A stretch of 64,000 nucleotides of DNA from an uncultured Tropicimonas sp. (GCA_947497945.1 CANMIP010000005.1:124001-188000); one strand, 5' to 3'; shown: positions 1 to 7,925, numbered from the stretch's first letter. Made by a program: numbers and translations. Notes: generated by a model not told the origin, from the letters alone.

Positions 1-60
1 CCCGCAACGGGGCTCACCTTTAAAAAATCCCATAACAATCAACCGTCCTGGAGGAGGAGC
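1..60 (+). promoter_or_regulatory. Leader and ribosome binding site before TRAP permease
   Basis: Short non-coding stretch before the first gene. It contains an A-rich run and a very strong Shine-Dalgarno, GGAGGAGGAG, ending one base before the ATG at 61. In TRAP operons the solute-binding protein gene usually precedes the small permease, so this is probably the dctP-dctQ intergenic region, but dctP itself lies outside the window. Confidence 0.5.
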
Positions 61-867
61 ATGGAATCCGAAAGTCTCTGGCTCGGACCAATGCGCAAGC
101 CTGTCCGGCTCTTAATGCTGGCCTTCGTCGGGGTTACGGCCCTGATTTATGCCTGGCTGGTATTCAACAAGATCTTCGTGACCGACGCGATCGGAATGCA
201 CGAGATGATCCGGCCGGCTGAAGGCGGTCCGATTGTAACCATCATGCTATACGCGATCCTGGGATCGCTTCTTTTCGCCGGGCTTTACCTGTCGGATTTC
301 AAAGGTGACATCGAACCGGAGCCGGATGGCTTCTTCGACATCTTCTCTCTGGTCACGTCCAGGATCTGCATGATCATGGTCGCCCTGATCGTGCTGGTGA
401 TGTTCTACGAGGTTATCTCGCGCTACGTCTTCTCGCGCCCGACCCTCTGGGCCAACGAACTCTCGCTCTGGATCGCCTCGTTCGTGTTCCTGCTCGCAGG
501 TTTGTACGCGATGCAACAGCGCAGCCATATCCGGATCTACGTGATCTACGATGTCATGCCCCGCTGGATGCAAAAGGCGGCCGACCTGCTGTCGACGCTG
601 TTGATCGTCTTCTTCACCTTCTCGATGGTCTGGGGCGGTTACAACGACGCCAAGACGCGGGCGCTCCGGATGGAAACCTTCGGCACCGCCTGGGATCCAC
701 CACTGCCCGGTACGGTCAAGGCTGCGATCCTGATCATCATCATCCTCGTTACCATCCAGGCGATCTCGAACCTGATTGCCGACTGGAACAAGCTTCCCGA
801 ACACCACAGCGGAGCCGAGGTCGACGAGACCGAAATCGCGCATCTGCGCGAAACCCTGGAGAAGTGA
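61..867 (+). CDS. TRAP transporter small permease (DctQ family), N-terminally extended
   Basis: Small membrane subunit of a TRAP transporter, which with the large permease and a periplasmic binding protein drives uptake of carboxylates or sugar acids using the sodium gradient. The 268-residue protein has about six hydrophobic helices (near residues 17-37, 57-77, 95-117, 129-148, 172-195, 217-238). The last four, with the W-x-N-E-L-S segment near residue 130, form the usual DctQ four-helix domain; the first two are extra compared with the usual 160-200 residue family members. ATG at 61 has a perfect GGAGG ribosome site. The large permease follows with the stop and next start almost touching, so the two are translationally coupled. 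The substrate cannot be read from the permease; a sugar acid or carboxylate is plausible given the catabolic genes further on. Confidence 0.88.
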   Translation: MESESLWLGPMRKPVRLLMLAFVGVTALIYAWLVFNKIFVTDAIGMHEMIRPAEGGPIVTIMLYAILGSLLFAGLYLSDFKGDIEPEPDGFFDIFSLVTSRICMIMVALIVLVMFYEVISRYVFSRPTLWANELSLWIASFVFLLAGLYAMQQRSHIRIYVIYDVMPRWMQKAADLLSTLLIVFFTFSMVWGGYNDAKTRALRMETFGTAWDPPLPGTVKAAILIIIILVTIQAISNLIADWNKLPEHHSGAEVDETEIAHLRETLEK

Positions 868-868
868 G

Positions 869-2497
869 TTGGAATTTCTCGAACTTTTCGCGTGGATGAA
901 GGTCGATAGCATCGCCACGCTTTCCATCATCCTGCTGATAGGCATGTTCTTCCTGCTTGCCATCGGGATGCCGCTGGGCTTCGCCTCAGCCTTCCTCGCC
1001 GTCGCTGTCCTGATCATGAAGTTCGGCCCCGAAATGCTCTATGGCAGTTTCGGCAGGGGACCACTCTCGGTTCTCGGGCAGGCAATCTACCGACAGATGA
1101 CAAACTATGTCCTCATATCGGTGCCACTATTCATCTTCATGGCATCGTTGCTGGAACGCTCCGGCATCGCCAAGGACATGTACAACGCCCTAAGCATGTG
1201 GCTCAGCCGCACGCGTGGCGGCATTGCCATCGTCACCTCCCTCATGGCCGTTCTCATGGCCGCCATGTCCGGGATCATCGGTGGTGAAGTCGTGCTGCTC
1301 GGCCTGATCGCTCTGCCGCAGATGCTGCGCCTGGGCTATAACCAGAACCTCGCCATCGGCACGATCTGTGCCTCCGGCTCGCTGGGCACCATGATCCCGC
1401 CCTCGATCGTTCTGATCATGTATGGCCTCGTCACCGAGACCTCGATCAAGTCGCTCTTCACCGCGGCCTTCCTGCCCGGCTTCATGCTGGCCTCGTTCTT
1501 CATCATCTACATCATCGCGACGACGCAGATCGACAAGACGAAGGCACCCCTGCCGCCGGATGACCCGGATGCACCGAGGGGCAAGGAAAAGGGCCTGATG
1601 TTCGTCGGCTTCCTGTCGAAGTTCTTCATCTGGGCCGGCGGCGCGCTGATCGTGCGCAACCTGTTCCTGACCTTCACCAAGCAGAACGCCGTCGAAGAAG
1701 GTGTCGATCCGATCGCCCTCGGGATGGTCTCCGACCTTCCCTACCTGATCGGTCTTGTGGTCATTTCCGCCCTTCTCATGCGCTTCGTGGTGGGCAAGGA
1801 CCGCTCGAAGGCAGGTTGGGACATGGGCAAGGGCCTCGTGGCGCCCATCGTGGTCATCGGCGTGGTTCTCGGTTCCATCTACATGGGCATCACCGGGATC
1901 ACCGAAGCGGCTGGCATGGGTGCGATTGCGGTCTTCGTCATCGGCCTCATCCGTCGCGAGATGACCTTCGAGATCGTCTGGGACAGCCTGATGCGGACGC
2001 TGAAATCCACCGGTACCATCCTCTGGGTGACCATCGGTGCTTCGGCCCTGGCAGCTGCCTACACGCTCGCGGGTGGTCCGACCTATGTCGCCAACATGAT
2101 CGTGGCGGCGGACATGCCGACCATGAGCATCATCCTGGTCATGATGCTGATCTTCCTGATCATGGGCATGTTCATGGACTGGATCGGCATCGTGCTGCTG
2201 ATCATGCCGGTCTTCCTGCCGATCGTGTCGAAGCTTCCGGTGGAAGAACTCGGCTTCCTCGGCCATGTCGAACCGCAACATGTGGCGATCTGGTTCGGTG
2301 TGCTGTTCTGTATGAACATGCAGGTGAGCTTCCTCTCGCCGCCCTTCGGTCCCGCTGCCTTCTACCTGAAGTCGGTTGCTCCGTCGCATATCACGCTGAT
2401 CGACATCTTCCGTGGCTTCCTGCCCTTCATCCTGCTGCAGCTGCTTGCGCTGACCGTGATGCTGACCTGGCCGCAGATCGTGACAGTGTTCCTATAG
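869..2497 (+). CDS. TRAP transporter large permease (DctM family)
   Basis: Ion-coupled translocating subunit of the TRAP transporter. It is highly hydrophobic throughout, with the family's conserved early G-M-P-L-G-F-A-S-A-F and the glycine-rich I-P-P-S half-loop (S-L-G-T-M-I-P-P-S) typical of DctM/IT-superfamily permeases. At about 542 residues it is roughly 100 residues longer than the common 425-440 form; the extra length sits between the two halves as a charged linker (K-A-P-L-P-P-D-D-P-D) plus additional helices. I placed the start at TTG 869, just after the DctQ stop and behind GGAGAAG at 858-864; ATG at 896 is the alternative, and the frame is also open further upstream inside dctQ. 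A strong terminator follows at 2516, so the operon ends here. Confidence 0.88.
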   Translation: MEFLELFAWMKVDSIATLSIILLIGMFFLLAIGMPLGFASAFLAVAVLIMKFGPEMLYGSFGRGPLSVLGQAIYRQMTNYVLISVPLFIFMASLLERSGIAKDMYNALSMWLSRTRGGIAIVTSLMAVLMAAMSGIIGGEVVLLGLIALPQMLRLGYNQNLAIGTICASGSLGTMIPPSIVLIMYGLVTETSIKSLFTAAFLPGFMLASFFIIYIIATTQIDKTKAPLPPDDPDAPRGKEKGLMFVGFLSKFFIWAGGALIVRNLFLTFTKQNAVEEGVDPIALGMVSDLPYLIGLVVISALLMRFVVGKDRSKAGWDMGKGLVAPIVVIGVVLGSIYMGITGITEAAGMGAIAVFVIGLIRREMTFEIVWDSLMRTLKSTGTILWVTIGASALAAAYTLAGGPTYVANMIVAADMPTMSIILVMMLIFLIMGMFMDWIGIVLLIMPVFLPIVSKLPVEELGFLGHVEPQHVAIWFGVLFCMNMQVSFLSPPFGPAAFYLKSVAPSHITLIDIFRGFLPFILLQLLALTVMLTWPQIVTVFL

Positions 2498-2515
2498 CGG
2501 GATGAAAATCCCAAA

Positions 2516-2541
2516 GGCCGGGGCGGTCTTCCGCCCCGGCC
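2516..2541 (+). terminator. Terminator of the TRAP operon
   Basis: Perfect 11-bp inverted repeat GGCCGGGGCGG / CCGCCCCGGCC with a TCTT loop, followed by TGTTTGT. It lies 19 bases after the dctM stop. Confidence 0.8.
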
Positions 2542-2674
2542 TGTTTGTCGCCTTCGGCTGCGACCGGCCAGCACGGCCCAGCCAGCAGAATGGGACTCGC
2601 ATCAAAGTGACCTTCGAAATGTTCCTGTCCGCCGTGCCGCCGCTTCAAGGGCGGTTTTGTCATGTGAGGGCAAG

Positions 2675-3589
2675 GTGAGTTCGGTCCGTCCCCGGGAAGA
2701 ACGCACAGCAGCCGGCATCGCCACCATGGCGCTGGCCGTGGCCTTCTACACCTGCATCGACAGTTCCGCGAAATGGCTCAACCTCATCGGCCTGCCGGTG
2801 GTTCAGATAGTCTTCTTTCGCTATGCCGGCCATTTCGTCTATTCGCTTCTGCTTTACGTGCCGCAAGAGGGCATGAGCGCCTTCCGCTCGAACGCGCCGC
2901 GCCTGCAGTTTCTGCGCTCCCTCTTCCTGCTCGCCTCGACGGTCCTGAACTTCATTGCACTGAAATACCTGCCGCTTTCGATCACCGCATCGGTTTCTTT
3001 CGCCTCGCCCATCGTGGTGACGCTCCTCGGGATTCCGCTCCTCGGGGAGAAGGTGGGGGTGCGCCGCTTCATCGCCATTTTCACCGGATTCTGCGGCGTG
3101 CTCGTCGTGGTCCAGCCATGGGGATCGAGCTTTCACCCGGCGATTGTCTTCAGCTTGTCGTCGCTGCTTTGCGTCTCGCTCTATTTCATCATGACGCGGC
3201 GGTTGGCGGGGGTGGAAACCAATGCGGTCCAACAGGTCTGGTCCAGTGGCCTGGCGACGCTGGCGCTGCTCCCCTTCGTGCTTCCGGTCTGGCAATGGCC
3301 GGAGAGCACGACAACATGGGCCGTTTGCATTGCCATCGGCGCATTCGGCATGTTCGGCCATTCGATCACCGCCGTCGCCCATCGCTGGGCGGACGCCTCG
3401 GTGCTCGCGCCGATGATGTATTTGCAGATATTCTATGCCAGCTTCGCCGGGGTCATGATCTTCAACACCTGGCCGACCGTCTGGACGCTGATCGGCGGCG
3501 TCATTATCGCTGCCTCCGGACTTTACATCTGGCACAGGACGAAGGCCGAGGCCCGCGAGGCCACCGTAAGGGCTAGCCTCGGCCGATAA
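2675..3589 (+). CDS. EamA/DMT-superfamily permease
   Basis: Ten-helix drug/metabolite transporter-type protein made of two EamA repeats, acting in the inner membrane, usually as an exporter of amino acids or other small metabolites. Supporting features are the F-F-R-Y segment at the end of helix 2, the P-L-L-G-E-K that closes the first EamA repeat and the alternating short helices and loops. Start choice is uncertain: GTG 2675 sits four bases behind GAGGG, TTG 2657 gives six more residues, and ATG 2726 removes the charged N-terminus. The gene stands alone behind the TRAP terminator and converges on the following dehydrogenase, their 3' ends overlapping by 17 bases. Substrate unknown. Confidence 0.8.
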   Translation: MSSVRPREERTAAGIATMALAVAFYTCIDSSAKWLNLIGLPVVQIVFFRYAGHFVYSLLLYVPQEGMSAFRSNAPRLQFLRSLFLLASTVLNFIALKYLPLSITASVSFASPIVVTLLGIPLLGEKVGVRRFIAIFTGFCGVLVVVQPWGSSFHPAIVFSLSSLLCVSLYFIMTRRLAGVETNAVQQVWSSGLATLALLPFVLPVWQWPESTTTWAVCIAIGAFGMFGHSITAVAHRWADASVLAPMMYLQIFYASFAGVMIFNTWPTVWTLIGGVIIAASGLYIWHRTKAEAREATVRASLGR

Positions 3590-4307
3590 ACGGCATGTTG
3601 GTGGCCATGACGGTCATGAACTGGACATTCGCCTCCAGTGGCAGAGAAGCCATATGCAGGACCGACCGAGCCACATTCCCGACATCCATCATCGGTTCCA
3701 CGGCGATGGAGCCATCCGCCTGTGGCACACCCGCAGCCGCGGTGCTGCCCATCTCGGTCGTCGCATTGCCGATATCGATCTGGCCGCAGGCGATGTTGAA
3801 GGGACGTCCGTCGAGGCTGATTGTCCGGGTCAGACCGGTGATCGCATGTTTCGAAGCGGTATAGGGTGCCGAACCCCAGCGGGGCACATGCGCGGAGATC
3901 GAACCGTTATTGATGATCCGTCCGCCCTGCGGCTCCTGGTTGCGCATGATGCGAAAGGCCGCGCGGGCGGCGATGAATGCGCCGGTCACGTTGATCTCTA
4001 TCAGATTGCGCCAGTCGGCAACGGACAGCTCGTCGATCGGGCTGCCTTTCATGGCAACGCCCGCATTGTTGAAGATCGCGTCAAGACGGCCCCAGCTTTG
4101 CGCCGCCGCGTCGAAACAGGCATCGACCGCCGCCTCGTCGGTAACATCGCAGGGCATCACCCGCGCATTTTCCCGCCCGGCGGCTGTTTCTTCCAGCGCC
4201 TCGACGCGCCGTCCGACCAGCCCGACACCCCAACCTGCGTCCAGAAAGGCGTGCGCCGTGCTGCGTCCGATTCCCGTACCGGCTCCGGTGATGATGATGC
4301 TGTTCAC
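3573..4307 (-). CDS. Short-chain dehydrogenase/reductase (SDR)
   Basis: Classical NAD(P)-dependent SDR of 244 residues. It shows the nucleotide-binding T-G-A-G-T-G-I-G at residues 7-14, the structural N-N-A-G at 80-83, and the catalytic set Ser136, Tyr149 and Lys153 in Y-T-A-S-K. The start is GTG 4307, behind a GGAGGAG ribosome site; the longer upstream reading lacks SDR similarity. It is divergent from azlC across a 190-base spacer that carries a perfect TTGGTATACCAA palindrome, suggesting shared control. Many SDRs of this form oxidise polyols or sugars or reduce 3-oxoacyl groups, and nothing in the sequence fixes the substrate. The R-P-F-N-I-A segment after the active site is typical of the family. 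Confidence 0.85.
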   Translation of the reverse strand: MNSIIITGAGTGIGRSTAHAFLDAGWGVGLVGRRVEALEETAAGRENARVMPCDVTDEAAVDACFDAAAQSWGRLDAIFNNAGVAMKGSPIDELSVADWRNLIEINVTGAFIAARAAFRIMRNQEPQGGRIINNGSISAHVPRWGSAPYTASKHAITGLTRTISLDGRPFNIACGQIDIGNATTEMGSTAAAGVPQADGSIAVEPMMDVGNVARSVLHMASLPLEANVQFMTVMATNMPFIGRG

Positions 4308-4450
4308 GCTGCGTCTCCTCCAGGCTGTGTCTCGGTATGTTCCGGCGTCCCGATCCTGTCGCAGTTTCGGCCATGCCGTGCAAGAAAGACCCCTCTCCGG
4401 ACAGGCGCCGGGCGCTTCGCGGCGCGACACCTCTTGAGCTAATCTCGCGC

Positions 4451-4462
4451 TTGGTATACCAA
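4451..4462. promoter_or_regulatory. Perfect palindrome TTGGTATACCAA, candidate GntR/FCD operator
   Basis: A 12-base perfect palindrome in the divergent spacer between the SDR (start 4307) and azlC (start 4499). GTATAC-centred palindromes are the usual operator form for FadR/FCD-type GntR regulators, two of which are encoded in this window. Its position about 40 bases upstream of azlC fits repression of the azlC promoter. Confidence 0.5.
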
Positions 4463-4498
4463 ATGCAAGTCTAAACTGCGACTGAGGGAGGCGACGTC

Positions 4499-5251
4499 GT
4501 GGGAGGGGTTTCCCGGGCGACTCAAGGCCGACCCGATATCACGCAATGGCAGGCATTCTGGCGCGGCTATCTCGATGCCGCACCCTTCATCCTGATTATC
4601 ATTCCCTATTCCATGCTCTTTGGCGTGGTGGCACGCGATGCCGGTTTGGACATCCTCCAGACGATCTCGATGACCGTGATCGTGATTGCGGGGGCGTCGC
4701 AATTCACCGCCCTGGCGCTGTTGCAGGACAACGCTCCGGTGCTGATTGCGCTGCTGGTCTCGCTGGCGGTCAACCTGCGCATGGCGCTCTATTCCGCTGC
4801 ACTGGTGCCCTATCTGGGACATGCGCGGCTCGGAGTGCGGGTCTTGATGGCATATCTCATGGTCGATCAGGCCTTTGCCGTTGCGGTGCGCACCTATGAA
4901 GACAATCCGGAGATGTCGAAATCAGCCAGGGTCGCCTATTACTTCGGTTGCATGATGCTGGTCTGTCCGCTCTGGTATGCCTCCACAATTGCAGGTGCGG
5001 TGCTGGGCAAGGCGGTGCCGGCCTCATGGTCCTTCGATTTCGCGGTGCCCGTCGCCTTCATCGCCATGCTGGCGCCGCTGCTGCGCTCAGGACCCCATAT
5101 CGCGGCCGCCTTCGTCTCCGCCGTTGCCTCGCTTGCCTTCGCCTGGGTGCCTTGGTCGCTTGGGCTGATTATCGCGGCGATCTGCGGCATTCTCGCGGGA
5201 GCGCAAGCCGAGCTCTACCTCCGTCGCAGGGCCGAAAGGGGGCTGGCATGA
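4499..5251 (+). CDS. azlC: AzlC family branched-chain amino acid exporter, large subunit
   Basis: Large component of the AzlCD (BrnFE-like) exporter, which removes excess branched-chain or related amino acids across the inner membrane. The 250-residue protein has seven to eight hydrophobic segments, with the family's conserved early region P-Y-S-M-L-F-G-V-V-A and the G-A-S-Q-F loop. Start GTG 4499 is seven bases behind GGGAGG. Its stop overlaps the azlD start as ATGA, so the two subunits are translationally coupled. The regulatory palindrome upstream and the divergent SDR suggest the exporter is induced together with a catabolic function rather than constitutive. Confidence 0.88.
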   Translation: MGGVSRATQGRPDITQWQAFWRGYLDAAPFILIIIPYSMLFGVVARDAGLDILQTISMTVIVIAGASQFTALALLQDNAPVLIALLVSLAVNLRMALYSAALVPYLGHARLGVRVLMAYLMVDQAFAVAVRTYEDNPEMSKSARVAYYFGCMMLVCPLWYASTIAGAVLGKAVPASWSFDFAVPVAFIAMLAPLLRSGPHIAAAFVSAVASLAFAWVPWSLGLIIAAICGILAGAQAELYLRRRAERGLA

Positions 5252-5577
5252 TCTCCGACACGGCCTTTTGGGCGCTGACGGTTGCGCTCGGGATCGGCAC
5301 CTTCCTGATCCGCTTCTCTTTCCTGGGCCTCCTGGGGCGCAAGACGCTGCCCGACTGGGCCTTGCTGCATCTCAAATATGTCGGCGTCGCGGTCTTCCCG
5401 GCACTCATAACCCCGCTTGCCGTCTGGCCCGCTGCGACCGGCGGCACCATCGACCCGCTGCGCATCGTCGCCGCACTCGTGGCCCTGGCCGCGGGGCTGC
5501 GGTTCGGCGTCATCTGGGCGATCATCGCCGGCATGGGCTCGCTCTATCTCCTGCAGTTTCTCAACCACCAGATCTGA
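5248..5577 (+). CDS. azlD: AzlD family branched-chain amino acid exporter, small subunit
   Basis: Partner of AzlC, 109 residues with four hydrophobic helices and the conserved start W-A-L-T-V-A-L-G-I-G-T-F-L-I-R-F-S-F typical of AzlD. The ATG at 5248 overlaps the azlC stop by four bases (ATGA). The same frame is open upstream through azlC, but that part is a shadow of azlC. AzlD proteins are only functional with their large subunit. Confidence 0.86.
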   Translation: MISDTAFWALTVALGIGTFLIRFSFLGLLGRKTLPDWALLHLKYVGVAVFPALITPLAVWPAATGGTIDPLRIVAALVALAAGLRFGVIWAIIAGMGSLYLLQFLNHQI

Positions 5578-5591
5578 ATCGGAACACCGCC

Positions 5592-6290
5592 ATGATCGAA
5601 TCTCCTCCAATCCTAACCATCCGCCGCAACTTCCCGCGCCCGACTGCCGAGCAGGTCGAGGCATTCCGCGGCGTGCCAACCGGCTTCGTGTGTGATGCCA
5701 TGGGCGGACAGGGGGCAATGGCCGCCGAAATCGCCGCCATCGGAGGCGGGCGCGACATCGATTGTCACGCCGTGGGCACCGCTGTTGTGGCCGATAACGG
5801 GCCGTCCGAGATCCTGGCCTCGCTTGGGGCGCTGGAGATTGTCGTGCCGGGCGATGTTGTCATCGCCGCAATGCATGGACACAGGGACTGCGCTTCCGGG
5901 GGCGACCTGGTCTGCGGCATGCTGAAGAACAAGGGCGTGATCGGGTTCATCACCGATGGCGCCATGCGCGACTACGAGGGCATCGTCGAGGTCGGCATGC
6001 CGGTCTGGTGCAACGGGTTCAGCCCCAACTCGCCCAATGGCACCGGCCCCGGCAAGGTGGGTTTCGGCGCCTCCGTTGGCGGGCGGGTCGTTTCAAGCGG
6101 CGACATCATCGTTGCCGATGAGAATGGCGTCGTGGTCGTTCCCTTCGAGCAGATCGATGCCGTGATCGAGGCCGTGGCGCATGTGAAACAGCTGGAGGCG
6201 GATCTCGAAGCGGAGATCAAGGCCGGCAAGGACGGCTTCCTCGATCTCGACGAGATGGTTGCGGCTGGGCAGGCGGTCTTCGTGGACTGA
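5592..6290 (+). CDS. RraA-like / HMG aldolase-family protein
   Basis: Member of the RraA fold family (232 residues), which includes 4-hydroxy-4-methyl-2-oxoglutarate aldolase/oxaloacetate decarboxylase, demethylmenaquinone methyltransferase-like proteins and the RNase E inhibitor RraA. The metal and substrate region G-x-x-x-D-G-x-x-R-D is present as F-I-T-D-G-A-M-R-D, whose Arg-Asp pair is diagnostic of the aldolase branch. The late G-D-I-I-V-A-D-x-x-G-V-V-V-V-P segment is also typical. The ATG at 5592 follows azlD by 14 bases, so it is probably the third gene of that operon, and it ends at the terminator at 6314. A pyruvate-releasing aldolase or oxaloacetate decarboxylase is the most likely role. 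Confidence 0.8.
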   Translation: MIESPPILTIRRNFPRPTAEQVEAFRGVPTGFVCDAMGGQGAMAAEIAAIGGGRDIDCHAVGTAVVADNGPSEILASLGALEIVVPGDVVIAAMHGHRDCASGGDLVCGMLKNKGVIGFITDGAMRDYEGIVEVGMPVWCNGFSPNSPNGTGPGKVGFGASVGGRVVSSGDIIVADENGVVVVPFEQIDAVIEAVAHVKQLEADLEAEIKAGKDGFLDLDEMVAAGQAVFVD

Positions 6291-6313
6291 TAGGAGCCAG
6301 GCCAGAGAATGCG

Positions 6314-6343
6314 AAAGCCCCCGGCGCGATGTCCGGGGGCTTT
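6314..6343. terminator. Bidirectional terminator between RraA-like gene and rpiB
   Basis: Inverted repeat AAAGCCCCCGG (6314-6324) and CCGGGGGCTTT (6333-6343) with T-rich flank on the + side and A-run on the other. It sits between two converging genes and can serve both. Confidence 0.8.
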
Positions 6344-6363
6344 TGCTTTTCCGGCGGGGCGGA

Positions 6364-6819
6364 TCAGGCCTTGTTGTATTTCGTGTCGAGTTTGTTGATC
6401 GCATCGACATTTCCCGCGGAGCGGCCAGCCTCGTCGAAACTCTCGACGAGATAAGTGTCGACGATCTTCTTGGCCAGTTCCAGACCGATGCAGCGCGCGC
6501 CGAGCGTGATGACTTGCGCGTTGTTGGAAAGCGCGGCGCGTTCGGCGGAGTAGCAATCATGCAGATGCGCGGCGCGGATGCCCGGCACCTTGTTGGCCGA
6601 GATGCAGACGCCGATGCCGGTGCCGCAGACGAGGATCGCCTTGTCGAAGCTGCCGTCCGCAACACCGCTGGCGACGCGGTCCGCCATATCGGCATAAAAG
6701 GCCTCAGCGCCGGCCGGCGTCTCGGAGGCCTCGGTCACGTCGTAGCGATCCTTGAGGTATTCGGCGAGATCGTGGGCCATGCCCTTGCCTGCGGAATCGC
6801 CGGCCACTGCGAGTTTCAT
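6364..6819 (-). CDS. RpiB/LacA-family sugar-phosphate isomerase, DerI/EryI-like
   Basis: Aldose-ketose isomerase of the RpiB/LacAB fold, 151 residues, start ATG 6819 behind AAGGAAAAG. The catalytic Cys65 lies in V-C-G-T-G-I-G, followed by [10 protein letters not shown]. The N-terminal motif reads G-D-S-A-G (Asp8, Ser9) instead of the S-D-H-A-G of ribose-5-phosphate isomerase, so the His that helps open the ribose ring is replaced. This pattern, and the tail [10 protein letters not shown], resemble what I recall of the D-erythrulose-4-phosphate isomerases of erythritol catabolism (DerI/EryI); that link is inference. It has its own upstream palindrome, separate from the transketolase operon that ends just before it. 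A product of D-erythrose 4-phosphate would feed the neighbouring transketolase. Confidence 0.82.
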   Translation of the reverse strand: MKLAVAGDSAGKGMAHDLAEYLKDRYDVTEASETPAGAEAFYADMADRVASGVADGSFDKAILVCGTGIGVCISANKVPGIRAAHLHDCYSAERAALSNNAQVITLGARCIGLELAKKIVDTYLVESFDEAGRSAGNVDAINKLDTKYNKA

Positions 6820-6895
6820 CTCTTTTCCTTTCATCCTGCGCTCCAGGGTCTGGAGTTGGCCGGATCGTAACATGTGAGGTCCGGTTTCTCAACAA

Positions 6896-6916
6896 ATATC
6901 ACATCAGTTGTGATAT
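6896..6916. promoter_or_regulatory. Palindromic operator ATATCACA-N5-TGTGATAT upstream of rpiB-like gene
   Basis: Two perfectly complementary 8-base arms separated by TCAGT, AT-rich in a GC-rich genome, about 80 bases upstream of the rpiB-like start. On the minus strand a weak promoter can be read just downstream (TTGTTG, 17-base spacer, TGTTAC). The geometry suggests a dimeric regulator site; which regulator binds is unknown. Confidence 0.6.
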
Positions 6917-6952
6917 AATGCCTCGATGAATTGTTACGTTTCTGGTGAGACA

Positions 6953-6984
6953 AACAGGTCCGCATTCGGGAATGCGGGCCTGTT
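6953..6984 (-). terminator. Terminator after the AroE-like gene
   Basis: Long inverted repeat, AACAGG-T-CCGCATT against AATGCGG-G-CCTGTT with a CGGG loop and one mismatch, 27 bases after the AroE-like stop. On the minus strand it is followed by TGTCT, so it probably ends the transketolase operon before the rpiB-like gene. Confidence 0.65.
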
Positions 6985-7011
6985 CTGAGAGGTCGGATCG
7001 CGCGTTTCGGC

Positions 7012-7818
7012 CTAGTCCGCAGTACGGAAGAAGCGCGCCATCTCGATGAACTGGTAGTCGAGCATGGAGCCGCCCTGCAGCGTGCGGTGGCCACGAGCCT
7101 CGGCTTCCTTGAGCAGCTTCGTCACCGGCGGCATCTGCACGACTTCGGCCACGACCGTGTCTCCTTCGAGCAGGTTCGGGTCGATCGGCATCGGGTCGTC
7201 CTCATGCATGCCGAGAGGCGTGGCGTTGACCACGACGTCGTAGCCCGCCGGATTCGGACCCGCGCCCTCGACGGCGATCGGCAGTTCTGGCACGGCGCCA
7301 CGCAGGCGGTCTGCCAGGGCTTCGGCACGGTCTGTGTCGAGATCCGAGATGGTCAGGCGGCTGATGCCGGATTGCGCCAGCGTGGCCGCGATGGCCGAGC
7401 CCGCGCCGCCGGTGCCGACGACGAGGAAGGACTTGCCTTCCGGCGAAAAGACCTGGTCCGCCAGCCCGTTGACGAAGCCCATGCCGTCAAGGTTGGTGCC
7501 GGTCCAGCTGCCGTCTTCCTCGGGGCGGATGATGTTGGTGGCGCCGGCCAGCGCGGCGGTTGGCATCACCTCGTCGACGAGATCCATGAAGGAGACCTTG
7601 TGCGGGATGGTGATGACCATGCCGCCGAAATTCGACAGCGCCTTGAAGCCTTCCATCGCCTTGGCGGCATTTTCCGGCTTCACATGGACGGGGATGAAGA
7701 CCGCGTCCATCTCTTCCTTCTCGAAATACTCGTTGAAGAGGAACTGAACACGCACGTGGTCGATGGGGTGGGCCACGACACCGAAGACTTTCGTCGTGCC
7801 GCTGATGACGGGTTTCAT
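7012..7818 (-). CDS. Shikimate/quinate dehydrogenase-family protein with altered substrate site
   Basis: AroE-fold NAD(P)-dependent dehydrogenase of 268 residues (start ATG 7818). The catalytic Lys74 in I-T-I-P-H-K and the Asn95 and Asp111 (G-T-N-L-D-G) of the family are intact, as is the nucleotide-binding V-G-T-G-G-A-G-S-A. The substrate-carboxylate motif H-S-x-S-P of true shikimate dehydrogenases is replaced by D-H-V-R-V: both serines that hold the shikimate carboxylate are valine. It is therefore unlikely to be the biosynthetic aroE and probably acts on a different polyol or keto acid. It is the last gene of the tkt-hyi-glxR operon, separated from glxR by 107 bases, and is followed by a terminator. 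Substrate is unknown; a polyhydroxy acid of the same pathway is the natural guess. Confidence 0.82.
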   Translation of the reverse strand: MKPVISGTTKVFGVVAHPIDHVRVQFLFNEYFEKEEMDAVFIPVHVKPENAAKAMEGFKALSNFGGMVITIPHKVSFMDLVDEVMPTAALAGATNIIRPEEDGSWTGTNLDGMGFVNGLADQVFSPEGKSFLVVGTGGAGSAIAATLAQSGISRLTISDLDTDRAEALADRLRGAVPELPIAVEGAGPNPAGYDVVVNATPLGMHEDDPMPIDPNLLEGDTVVAEVVQMPPVTKLLKEAEARGHRTLQGGSMLDYQFIEMARFFRTAD

Positions 7819-7925
7819 TGCGATTGTCCTGGGGTTTGGGGTGTCTGTTTGTGGCGTCCGCCGGTCCGGGTTGCTTCCTTCGGGGGAGAACAGAAGGCAA
7901 GATGGGCCGGCGGACGCGGGTCCGC

